Shown here in pieces: positions 57,063 to 64,000 of a stretch of DNA of 64,000 nucleotides; position 1 is the stretch's first letter; the number at the start of each line of letters is the position of its first letter. Under the pieces are notes generated by a model. That model was not told the DNA's origin, did no database searches, and worked only from the letters and a program-made list of their open reading frames with translations. The DNA comes from Psychrobacter glacincola (GTDB lineage Bacteria > Pseudomonadota > Gammaproteobacteria > Pseudomonadales > Moraxellaceae). The stretch lies in assembly GCF_904846075.1 (NCBI RefSeq), contig NZ_CAJGZH010000001.1, positions 1,240,001 through 1,304,000 of the forward strand, read 5' to 3'. Made by a program: the position numbers and the translations under genes.

Positions 57063-58817
57063 TTATTGATTGCGTAGTTTTTTGAGACGAGCTTGGAGCT
57101 CAGCCAGTTTTTGGTTTTGTAATTGAATTTTTCTCGTATAGCTATCAAGTGCACTGCTGGTTTTTGACAGCTGCTGAGCTTGGGCTGCTGTACTTTGTCT
57201 TGAGGCCTTGAGCGTGGCTAATATATCTGTGCTGAGACCATTACCTGTTGCCGCTGCTGATGTTGCTTGGGTGCCATCTGCGTTGCCATTACGACCAGGT
57301 GCGAGCACTGAAAATTGTGCTTTTGGCAGAGTTTGTGTTTTAGTAATCATGGGTTTTTTACGCTGTTTAGCGACTTGATTTGTTTCAGACGGTTTTTTAG
57401 AGGGTGCTTTGGCAGCCTTTTTTACCACAGGTGAGTTTGCTCTGCGGCTATATTGTCTTTGCGCCTCAATCGCCGCTTCTAGTTTTTGTTGTGATGGTAC
57501 AACATCGTAACTGGGCAAGCTAAGCTTGGCATCCGCTTTGAGTTGACCCGCGTCTTTATTAATAAAGGCATCAGGGTTTTGCGTTTGAATCTGCTTCATT
57601 ACTGTTTGAATGTCTAGGTCATTTTCTTGCGCAATTTGCTGTGCAATAACCCATAGACTATCGTTGCGCTGTACTTGATATTGGGACGCAGTAGTAGTGC
57701 TGGCTGCCGTACTGATAGAGGCGTTGTTGGTGACACTAGATGGGACAGTGGCGACAGCTGTATTGCTAGTGTCAAGACTGGCTTTTGGTGTACTTGCTTT
57801 GTTGTCACTCGGCGTTGGCATAATAGGAGAAGCAGCCATCATGCCAGCTTCTGATTTGCTACTCGGCTGTATCTGGCGAGTGACTTGAATATTCAAAATA
57901 TCGAGCTGTTTATCAGTGACAGCTGTCGCTGATAGACTATTATCTATTGGCATGGTCTTGTTATTGACTAGGGCTGTATCATTCGCTACATTCTTAGCAG
58001 AATTGAGGTCGATATTGCTGTTACCCATTGTGGTAACGTTGCCATTTGCACTCAAGCGACCATTGTCTAATCGACTGGTTGGATTACGATTATTGTCGTT
58101 AGCGTTAAGAGTATTGTTAACGTTGTTTAGACGACCGTTATCTAGTCGGCTAGGCGCATAAGCAAGATTGTTGCCTTGCGAGGTAGGAGTCGTTGTAGGC
58201 GCTTGGATATTAGGTACTGGCAATTTAGACGCCACCAACTCGCTCGTTGACGAGTGAGTAGTCGCTAGTATGGGTGATAATGTTAATGGCGGCGGTGCAC
58301 CTTCTCTAACGGTCAACGGTTTAGCCGTATTAGAGGACACACTGGGTAGATTCGGTTTTTTTGCGCCAGTAACGATATTTTTAGGCGTGTCAATGGGCAG
58401 ACGGCTATTGAGCGGCATCAACAATGTCTTGGGAATGACGTTGCGTTGACCCTTATCATTTATGTTTAAAACCACATCAGCAAAAGGTGTAGATACAGGT
58501 TTTGAGGTAGTAATAAATACTTGACCGCTGGTCGCTGAGGTAGGTTTAAAACGTACGGTCATCGAATCAGTTTGGGCCAAGCCCATTTGCTGATAAATAG
58601 TAGAGTTTGCCAAACTTGCTGAAAAGTCAGCGGCTCGGATATCACTGACCACAATGCTCGCAGCTAGCGGTTCATGCTGGGCAGAGGTCACAACAGTCTT
58701 ACCAATCGTTGCAGCTTGTGCACTCGATACGAGAGCCGCATAGCCTACGGAACAAAGTAGTGCCATCGAGACCGCGCGATGTACCGTAGTCAACCGATGA
58801 GATAAATGACAAGACAT
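57063..58817 (-). CDS. fimV: FimV-like protein, periplasmic LysM half
   Basis: 584 residues from ATG 58817, with AAAGGT upstream; a longer frame from 58868 is unlikely. Signal peptide of about 36 residues ending AQA; then the FimV N-terminal domain (IGKTVVTSAQHEPLAASI, about 37-150, ending with the RLPID strand). A Ser/Asn/Thr-rich linker with two SRLDNGRL repeats follows, then a LysM domain (YQVQRNDSLWVIAQQIA, about 380-440) and a C-terminal coiled coil ending KLAELQARLKKLRNQ just before the stop. It lacks a membrane segment; the next gene supplies it. Binds peptidoglycan. Confidence 0.88.
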   Translation of the reverse strand: MSCHLSHRLTTVHRAVSMALLCSVGYAALVSSAQAATIGKTVVTSAQHEPLAASIVVSDIRAADFSASLANSTIYQQMGLAQTDSMTVRFKPTSATSGQVFITTSKPVSTPFADVVLNINDKGQRNVIPKTLLMPLNSRLPIDTPKNIVTGAKKPNLPSVSSNTAKPLTVREGAPPPLTLSPILATTHSSTSELVASKLPVPNIQAPTTTPTSQGNNLAYAPSRLDNGRLNNVNNTLNANDNNRNPTSRLDNGRLSANGNVTTMGNSNIDLNSAKNVANDTALVNNKTMPIDNSLSATAVTDKQLDILNIQVTRQIQPSSKSEAGMMAASPIMPTPSDNKASTPKASLDTSNTAVATVPSSVTNNASISTAASTTTASQYQVQRNDSLWVIAQQIAQENDLDIQTVMKQIQTQNPDAFINKDAGQLKADAKLSLPSYDVVPSQQKLEAAIEAQRQYSRRANSPVVKKAAKAPSKKPSETNQVAKQRKKPMITKTQTLPKAQFSVLAPGRNGNADGTQATSAAATGNGLSTDILATLKASRQSTAAQAQQLSKTSSALDSYTRKIQLQNQKLAELQARLKKLRNQ

Positions 58818-58928
58818 GTGCAGACCTTTAAGATATAAGTTATCTGTGCTGTTATAACAAAATACCATTTAGTTTACCAGTTTATTTCACAACTGTTGTG
58901 GACAATACAAAAAATGTTTGAGTATTGT

Positions 58929-60149
58929 TTAATCTCGCTTTCTATCCAGCAGCATTGCATCGCCATAACTAAAGAAGCGATAGTGTTCTTTAATCGCATG
59001 TTGATAAGCATGCTCAATGGCATCTTTACCCGAAAATGCCGACACCAGCATTAACAACGTTGATTTGGGTAAATGGAAATTGGTCAACAGTCGATCTATC
59101 ACACCAAACTTAAACCCTGGGTAAATGAATATATCAGTGTCACCTGACCAGCTGGAGAGAGGCTGCCCATTAACGGCTGTTTTTTGATAAGCCGTTTCGA
59201 GCACGCGTGTGACCGTGGTGCCAATAGCGATGACTTGTTTACCGTTCGCATGGGTTTGATTGATGAGCTCAGCGGTTGCTTGTGGTAAATGTGCATACTC
59301 ACTATGCATGGTGTGATTGAGCAGGTTGTCCGTTTTTACTGGCGCAAATGTACCAGCGCCAACGTGTAAAGTCACAAAAGCCGTACGAATACCTTTTGCC
59401 GCAAGTTCACTCAGTACCGATTCATCAAAGTGTAAGCTTGCAGTCGGTGCAGCCACACTCGCAAGCTTGGTTGGATCATGAAAAACCGTTTGATAACGAG
59501 TATTGTCTGTCTCATCCGCATGGCGTTCAAAGTAGGGGGGAATAGGTAGCTCACCATAAAGCTCTAAATGCGGCAAGATCGGCGCATCAAACGCTAAAAT
59601 AAATAAGTTGTCTTGACGACCAATCATCACCGCCTTCATATGACCGTCAGCAAGCTGCAAGTGTTGTCCAAGTTTGAGCGCTTTACTGGCTTTAACATGG
59701 CAAAGTGCAATATGTTCTTGATTCACGGGTTTGTCATTTGCAGCTTCTACAGATTTTTCAGCCTCTACATATAAAGTCGCTGTCTCTAAATCTGAGATAT
59801 CAACCAAGCGTTCAATCAATACTTCAAGCTTACCGCCAGTGTCCTTTTGCCCGAAGAGGCGTGCTTTCATCACCTTTGTATCATTAAATACAATCAAATC
59901 ACCTTCATTTAATAACTCAGGTAACTCAGTGAATAAGCGATCTTCTACAAGCGTAGAGTCTTTTTGATTATTGGCGGGCAAATACAAAAGTTTTGAGGCA
60001 GAACGCTGTGAGAGAGGATAGCGTGCAATCAGGCTATCTGGCAGCTCATAATCATAGTCATCAACGCTCAAATAATTCAAATCATTGTTGTTTTTTTCGG
60101 CATCAATTGAGGCGGCAGTAGTAGGGTCTATAGTGTGAAAATCGGTCAT
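58929..60149 (-). CDS. queA: tRNA preQ1(34) S-adenosylmethionine ribosyltransferase-isomerase QueA
   Basis: 406 residues from ATG 60149. It transfers and isomerises ribose from SAM to preQ1 in tRNA, giving epoxyqueuosine. Family blocks: DYELPDSLIARYPL, LLNEGDLIVFNDTKVMKARLFG, GELPIPPYF, YQTVFHDPTKLASVAAPTASLHF, FVTLHVGAGTFAPVKTDNL and TNFHLPKSTLLMLVSAF. It is some 50 residues longer than usual, from a polar N-terminal tail (about 25) and an insert near 105-130 (KSVEAANDKPVNQEH). The other queuosine genes are not in the window. Confidence 0.97.
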   Translation of the reverse strand: MTDFHTIDPTTAASIDAEKNNNDLNYLSVDDYDYELPDSLIARYPLSQRSASKLLYLPANNQKDSTLVEDRLFTELPELLNEGDLIVFNDTKVMKARLFGQKDTGGKLEVLIERLVDISDLETATLYVEAEKSVEAANDKPVNQEHIALCHVKASKALKLGQHLQLADGHMKAVMIGRQDNLFILAFDAPILPHLELYGELPIPPYFERHADETDNTRYQTVFHDPTKLASVAAPTASLHFDESVLSELAAKGIRTAFVTLHVGAGTFAPVKTDNLLNHTMHSEYAHLPQATAELINQTHANGKQVIAIGTTVTRVLETAYQKTAVNGQPLSSWSGDTDIFIYPGFKFGVIDRLLTNFHLPKSTLLMLVSAFSGKDAIEHAYQHAIKEHYRFFSYGDAMLLDRKRD

Positions 60150-60315
60150 AATCAATCTTTAAATGAATGTAAATTTTGGCGTAATTGTAGCAGAAACGAT
60201 GTCATGAAAGGACAGTTTAGTAACGACTCATGCGCACAAAACGGCTTGTACATTAAATAGCCTAAGCATTAATTGTTAGAATGAATAATTAACAAAAGCG
60301 ATGAGCGTCAGTATG

Positions 60316-61407
60316 TTATTCAAACAAATTTAACTGCGGCAACAATTGGGCGGCAGGTGTTAATGAAGAGAAAGTAACACCGACTAAGCGGATAGGTAGC
60401 TCACGAGGAATGTCTAAAAACAGTTTGTCCAACCAATAATGGGCAGAATCAGCACTGTTAAAGGCAGTCGATAGCGTGTGTGAGCGGGTGATTTGAGTGA
60501 AGTCTGCGTATTTAACTTTTAGAGTAATGGTATAGGCGACCAGCTGTTTTTGTTGTAGTTGATGAAAGGCATCGGCATTCTGTTCATAAATTTGTATACG
60601 TAATTCATGGTTATCATTTAGATTGTCTTTGAATGTGGTCTCAGAACCCACAGATTTATGCGCACGCTCAGATTTGACAGCACGCTCATCACGCCCATGG
60701 GCAATATCGTGATAAAACTGCCCACGCTTGCCGAACTCCTGCACCAAGACAGCCGCTTGCATTCGCTTGAGATCCGCGCCAGTACTTACACCCATCGCAT
60801 GTAAGCGCTTGGCAGTGGCTTTGCCAATACCATGAAAGCGCTCGATAGGTAGCGTACTGATAAAGGCATCAGCATCCGCTGGCGTGATGATAGCCGTACC
60901 ATTGGGCTTATTGATATCAGAAGCAATTTTAGCCAACATCTTGTTAAACGACACACCTGCTGAGGCGGTTAACCCAGTATGCGCTAGTATTTGTGCCCTT
61001 AGCCAGTTCGCCATCAAGGTAGCTGAGCCTTTATGGACTTGGAGCCCTGTAACATCGAGATACGCCTCATCTAGAGACAATCGTTCAACATGTGGCGTTA
61101 AGCGGTACATAATCTGGCGAATATCGCTACTAACTGCGCGATAAACCTCAAAACGTGGTCTAACAAAAATGACTTCTGGGCAACGTTTACGCGCCTCATA
61201 ACAAGACATGGCAGAGCGTACACCAAATTTACGCACCTCATAGCTGGCTGCTGCGACCACGCCGCGACCACTTGGATCGCCACCAACCACCAGTGGCTTA
61301 CCGCGCAGTTCAGGAAAGTCACGCTGCTCCACACTGGCATAAAAAGCATCCATGTCTATATGAATGATTTTACGAGGGCTAGCATTTATAGAAGTTGTCA
61401 TACTCAC
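60316..61407 (-). CDS. dinB: DNA polymerase IV
   Basis: 363 residues; the start may be GTG 61407, with AGG 6 bases upstream, or ATG 61401. Y-family error-prone polymerase for translesion synthesis. Active-site acids lie in HIDMDAFYASVEQRD and ERLSLDEAYLDVT; PLVVGGDPSGRGVVAAASYEVRKFGVRSAM is typical of the fingers; a helix-hairpin-helix (LPIERFHGIGKATAKRL) and little-finger domain follow. A beta-clamp-like tail (QLLPQLNLFE) ends it. No SOS box is clear upstream. Confidence 0.97.
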   Translation of the reverse strand: MSMTTSINASPRKIIHIDMDAFYASVEQRDFPELRGKPLVVGGDPSGRGVVAAASYEVRKFGVRSAMSCYEARKRCPEVIFVRPRFEVYRAVSSDIRQIMYRLTPHVERLSLDEAYLDVTGLQVHKGSATLMANWLRAQILAHTGLTASAGVSFNKMLAKIASDINKPNGTAIITPADADAFISTLPIERFHGIGKATAKRLHAMGVSTGADLKRMQAAVLVQEFGKRGQFYHDIAHGRDERAVKSERAHKSVGSETTFKDNLNDNHELRIQIYEQNADAFHQLQQKQLVAYTITLKVKYADFTQITRSHTLSTAFNSADSAHYWLDKLFLDIPRELPIRLVGVTFSSLTPAAQLLPQLNLFE

Positions 61408-61909
61408 TATTTTACCTGATTCAAGCGCTTTGATTGAGTGTCAAAATTTGGATTTATCGATAGACTCCTTTGCTAGGTTAGCAGGACACTAGCAATGATA
61501 TATGAATAATTTTATATGTCATAAATCTTATATATCATAGAGTTAGTTAATGATAAACAGAGGTATTAATTCAAAAAAATCGTATTTAGCAAACATATTT
61601 CTGCTATTGAATTATCTAAGTCTACTGTAAATCAAACTCATTTGTACTCTTGCACCACCTGTCGTATCCACCTCACCGTTTGTCATAAATCTCACATTTA
61701 GATGTTACAGTTTTGATTCTGGTGTTTTACAATATAGTATCCGCGCTAATGGATGATTATAAAACAATAAGTAATGCCTTGTGCGCCTCTATGACCATGT
61801 AAAAAAGACATTACTTATCGCTCATGCCAAGATCGAAAATGGAGTTTTGGTAAAATTAACTCTTTAAGAGCTTGATGTTAGAGAGTTTAGAATGACTAAG
61901 GAGCTGATG
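61408..61909. other. 502-bp gap with a wide inverted repeat
   Basis: TAAGTAATG (61768-61776) and CATTACTTA (61809-61817) are perfect 9-bp arms 32 nt apart, about 95 bp before the small gene at 61910. The rest has no credible gene; both flanking promoters should lie here. Confidence 0.5.
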
Positions 61910-62155
61910 ATGAATAATGAACTAAAAGGGAGCGATTTAACAAGGGCGATGCTAGCACGCGGCGATAAAAAAGTATGGTGTGCGGTTTGTGATGATAGTG
62001 ATGAGCAAGCAATGATGGATCATTGTGGTAATGATTTTACGGCTTATATCGTATCATTTCGTGACGGACATTTTTATTGTAATGCTGGCATGCCGTGGGA
62101 GTTTGCCGTGCCCATTAAGATAATTGCGGTGCTGCAATCTGAAATAGAGAAGTAA
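61910..62155 (+). CDS. Small protein of unknown function
   Basis: 81 residues from ATG 61910, with AAGGAGCTG upstream; earlier ATGs at 61892 and 61907 are possible. No signal peptide or membrane part. Three Cys and His residues (VWCAVCDDSDEQAMMDHCGNDF) could bind a metal, and FRDGHFYCNAG follows. The end PWEFAVPIKIIAVLQSEIEK is helical. No family is recognised. It is followed by a hairpin and tRNA-Leu on the opposite strand. Confidence 0.75.
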   Translation: MNNELKGSDLTRAMLARGDKKVWCAVCDDSDEQAMMDHCGNDFTAYIVSFRDGHFYCNAGMPWEFAVPIKIIAVLQSEIEK

Positions 62156-62179
62156 GTATAGCAATAATATTACCGGCAC

Positions 62180-62203
62180 AAAAAAACCTCCTGATGAGGA
62201 GGC
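62180..62203 (-). terminator. tRNA-Leu(CAA) terminator
   Basis: On the minus strand CCTCCT pairs with AGGAGG around CATC, followed by seven T residues, 18 bp after the tRNA 3' end. Confidence 0.93.
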
Positions 62204-62220
62204 TGATTTGTTACTAATAT

Positions 62221-62306
62221 TGGTACCAGTGGTCGGACTCGAACCGACACGCTTATTAGGCAACGGATTTTGAATCCGTCATGTCTACCAATTCCATCAC
62301 ACTGGC
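62221..62306 (-). tRNA. tRNA-Leu(CAA)
   Basis: 86 nt with encoded CCA on the minus strand. Acceptor GCCAGTG, anticodon loop TTCAAAA gives CAA, long variable arm (TGCCTAATAAGCG), T-arm GTCGG-TTCGAGT-CCGAC. A second leucine tRNA in the window besides UAA. Confidence 0.97.
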
Positions 62307-62368
62307 ATGTTAGAAGATAAGGTCTATTAGATAGAGATTATCGAATTGGGCTACAGGGTTAACTCTGT

Positions 62369-62399
62369 ATAGGCTGCGTATTATAGCAGCCTATTTTTA
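62369..62399 (+). terminator. Hairpin between fpr and tRNA-Leu(CAA)
   Basis: ATAGGCTGC pairs with GCAGCCTAT around an 8-nt loop, with TTTTTAT on the plus side. fpr is on the minus strand, where the U-tract is poor, so it is an imperfect terminator or part of the tRNA promoter region. Confidence 0.5.
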
Positions 62400-62448
62400 T
62401 CCGTCAAGAATTATTTGATATAATTTTCAATTAAATCAAAAAAATGCT

Positions 62449-63222
62449 TTAGCCTACAAAAGCGCGCTCAACGGCATAATCTGCTTGAACACCCATGCGT
62501 GGTGAAACAGTCAAACCAAAATCGTCCAAAATCGCTGAAACTTCAGCATTAAATGGCATGCTACCGCAGATCATGACACGGTCGTCTTCTTTATTCATCG
62601 GTGGTAAGCCAATGTCTTCAAAGAGCTTTCCTGAGGTCATTAAGTCAGTCACGCGACCTTGATTTTTGAAATCCTCACGAGTCACTGTTGGGTAGTAGAT
62701 GAATTTTTCACGGTACCATTCACCAAAGATCTCGTCGTTAGGTAATTCGTTTTCAAACATATCACGATACGCCAAATCATCGACATGGCGCACACCATGT
62801 ACCAAGATGATTTTTTCAAAGCGTTCATAGACTTCAGGATCACGTGCCAACGATAAAAATGGCGCCAGTCCAGTGCCTGTAGAGAGCATATAAAGGTTTT
62901 TGCCAGGCAGTAAATCATCTAGTACCAAAGTGCCCGTTGGTTTTTTGCTGACCAACAGCTCGTCACCGACTTTGATATGCTGCAAGCGCGAGGTTAATGG
63001 GCCATCTTGAACCTTGATAGAAAAGAATTCTAAGTGATCTTCGTAGTTCGGGCTAGCAATCGAATAAGCGCGCAATAGCGGTCTGCCATCGACAACGATT
63101 CCGATCATCGCAAATTCGCCATTACGAAAGCGCAGGCCATCGTCGCGAGTTGTCTTGATGCTAAATAGAGCGTCATTCCAGTGATGAACCTCTGTGACCG
63201 TTTCGGTGCGAAGTTTTGACAT
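62449..63222 (-). CDS. fpr: Ferredoxin/flavodoxin-NADP+ reductase
   Basis: 257 residues, normal size for the bacterial FPR class. FAD site RAYSIASPNYEDHLEFF (about 53-69), then the NADP-binding lobe with LYMLSTGTGLAPFLSL, LVHGVR and MICGSMPFNAEV. The C-terminal YAVERAFVG has the aromatic-poor end of subclass I FPR. It moves electrons between NADPH and ferredoxin or flavodoxin, often in oxidative stress and Fe-S repair. Monocistronic. Confidence 0.96.
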   Translation of the reverse strand: MSKLRTETVTEVHHWNDALFSIKTTRDDGLRFRNGEFAMIGIVVDGRPLLRAYSIASPNYEDHLEFFSIKVQDGPLTSRLQHIKVGDELLVSKKPTGTLVLDDLLPGKNLYMLSTGTGLAPFLSLARDPEVYERFEKIILVHGVRHVDDLAYRDMFENELPNDEIFGEWYREKFIYYPTVTREDFKNQGRVTDLMTSGKLFEDIGLPPMNKEDDRVMICGSMPFNAEVSAILDDFGLTVSPRMGVQADYAVERAFVG

Positions 63223-63728
63223 AAAGTCCTCGTTAATAAGTTGCTATCGGTTTTATTAAGTTTAAATGAGTGTTAAATTAAAATTTTCAATGAAAAAGGG
63301 TATAGAAGGGTAGTAAATTTTCAATCACTATTGGAACAGCCAATCGTTTAAAACCTCTGTCACGCAAAGTAAGTAGCATAGCCGATGTTTTAACCAATGT
63401 GATGGGGCGATATTCTAACACCTTATTAAGCATTTAAAATCAGGAGAGGGACTGATAAGGTCTAAGGATAGATACGACTGAATCTGTCACCTGTCAAACC
63501 ACGAAAATGGCTGTTGCTGTAGATGGCTTATAAGGGTTGAAAAATAAAGGCTCTCATCGAATTTATGGCTCATAATACCAAAATTTAAAATAAAAATCCG
63601 TCTAGCAGCGGCGATGCGGCATGATAAAATGGAATATCGTTAGTGAGTAATTTTGTATCACTGAATAATATGCGCTAAACGTTCTCATAAAAGCAGATGC
63701 TTACTATTGAACGGCTTTTTGGAGAAAC
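63223..63728. other. Divergent fpr-trmO region
   Basis: About 500 bp between two divergent genes, AT-rich. No gene, clear operator or RNA recognised; it should hold the promoters of both. Confidence 0.5.
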
Positions 63729-63731
63729 ATG

Positions 63732-64000
63732 ATGTCCGATGATAATATCTCTTTGGCGGGTTACCACCATGCGCCAATGATTGGCTACCATCGTGCGCCG
63801 CTATCACAGAAATTTGGTGCGCCACGCCAGCCGAATTTGGTTGCGCTCACCAGTATCATTGAGATGATAGCGCCTTATGACTCGCCAGCAGCATTTGCCG
63901 GTTTAGACGCGTTCAGCCATATCTGGATCAGTTGGCAGTTTCATCATAACTATACCAATAAAGACACTCATATTGGCAAAGGCGGCACTGGCTTTCGTGC
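63732..64000 (+). CDS. trmO: tRNA (adenine(37)-N6)-methyltransferase TrmO (TsaA), partial at window end
   Basis: The 5' 89 codons are present; the rest is beyond the window. GGAG at 63721 suits the ATG at 63732 (spacing 7) better than that at 63729. The TsaA/YaeB start is plain: MIGYHRAPLSQKFGAPRQPN, VALTSIIEM, then FAGLDAFSHIWISWQFHHN, which matches the family's LxxLxxFSHIWVLFxFH pattern. TrmO uses SAM to methylate ct6A37 in threonine tRNAs. Confidence 0.9.
   Translation, partial: MSDDNISLAGYHHAPMIGYHRAPLSQKFGAPRQPNLVALTSIIEMIAPYDSPAAFAGLDAFSHIWISWQFHHNYTNKDTHIGKGGTGFR

Noticed and set aside
55368..58817. Frameshifted single fimV gene
   Set aside because: Both halves have proper ends: the first finishes after a coiled coil, and the second has its own ribosome site and starts just before a membrane segment. 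No small indel joins them.

Overview
The window looks like a chromosomal segment of a Psychrobacter-type gammaproteobacterium (Moraxellaceae). This rests on moderate GC content, gene neighbourhoods such as petABC-sspAB, a FimV-type protein divided between two genes, tandem FadL porins, and the overall protein character. No 16S gene is present, so the genus is an inference.

Region 1 (1-4590) is the end of a genomic island. It holds an IS3-family element with a deleted orfB inside a broken gene, an intact IS256-family element, and a P4-type tyrosine integrase next to the 3' end of tRNA-Leu(UAA). tRNA-Cys(GCA) follows. Region 2 (5.2-14.6 kb) is redox metabolism: an FdhF/YdeP-like molybdoenzyme with its sulfurtransferase FdhD, then a thiosulfate dehydrogenase-like dihaem cytochrome (TsdA) coupled to a membrane-anchored trihaem cytochrome. 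These face a TtrS/TtrR-like two-component system across an intergenic region carrying six 12-bp repeats. The kinase gene is split by a one-base frameshift.

Region 3 (14.6-29 kb) has an ABC importer (ATPase, permease, two paralogous lipoprotein binding proteins), metG, a 3-hydroxybutyrate/ketone-body cluster (gntP-type permease, scoA, scoB, bdhA), mgtE and the Fe-S carrier gene mrp. Region 4 (29-38.4 kb) has a DUF2804 gene, dcd, sspB, sspA, petCBA (bc1 complex, petC frameshifted), uup and slyX. A 165-bp miniature inverted-repeat element separates sspA from sspB, and a 107-bp duplication covers the sspA start. Region 5 (38.5-45.6 kb) has two tandem FadL-like porins with a conserved upstream block, putP and a LysR regulator.

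Region 6 (45.6-52.6 kb) is the leucine locus leuC-leuD-leuB, interspersed with a small secreted protein, a lipoprotein and a second copy of the 165-bp element, followed by an L,D-transpeptidase. Region 7 (52.8-64 kb) has infA, truA, an asparaginase, the two-gene FimV, queA, dinB, tRNA-Leu(CAA), fpr and the start of trmO.

The most interesting material is the tsd/ttr-like module with its repeat array, the two-copy miniature element, and repeated tandem duplications at gene starts (fdhF, sspA, truA). Both frameshifts (ttrS-like, petC) restore a family-like protein when a base or two is added back, so read error must be excluded before reading biology into them.
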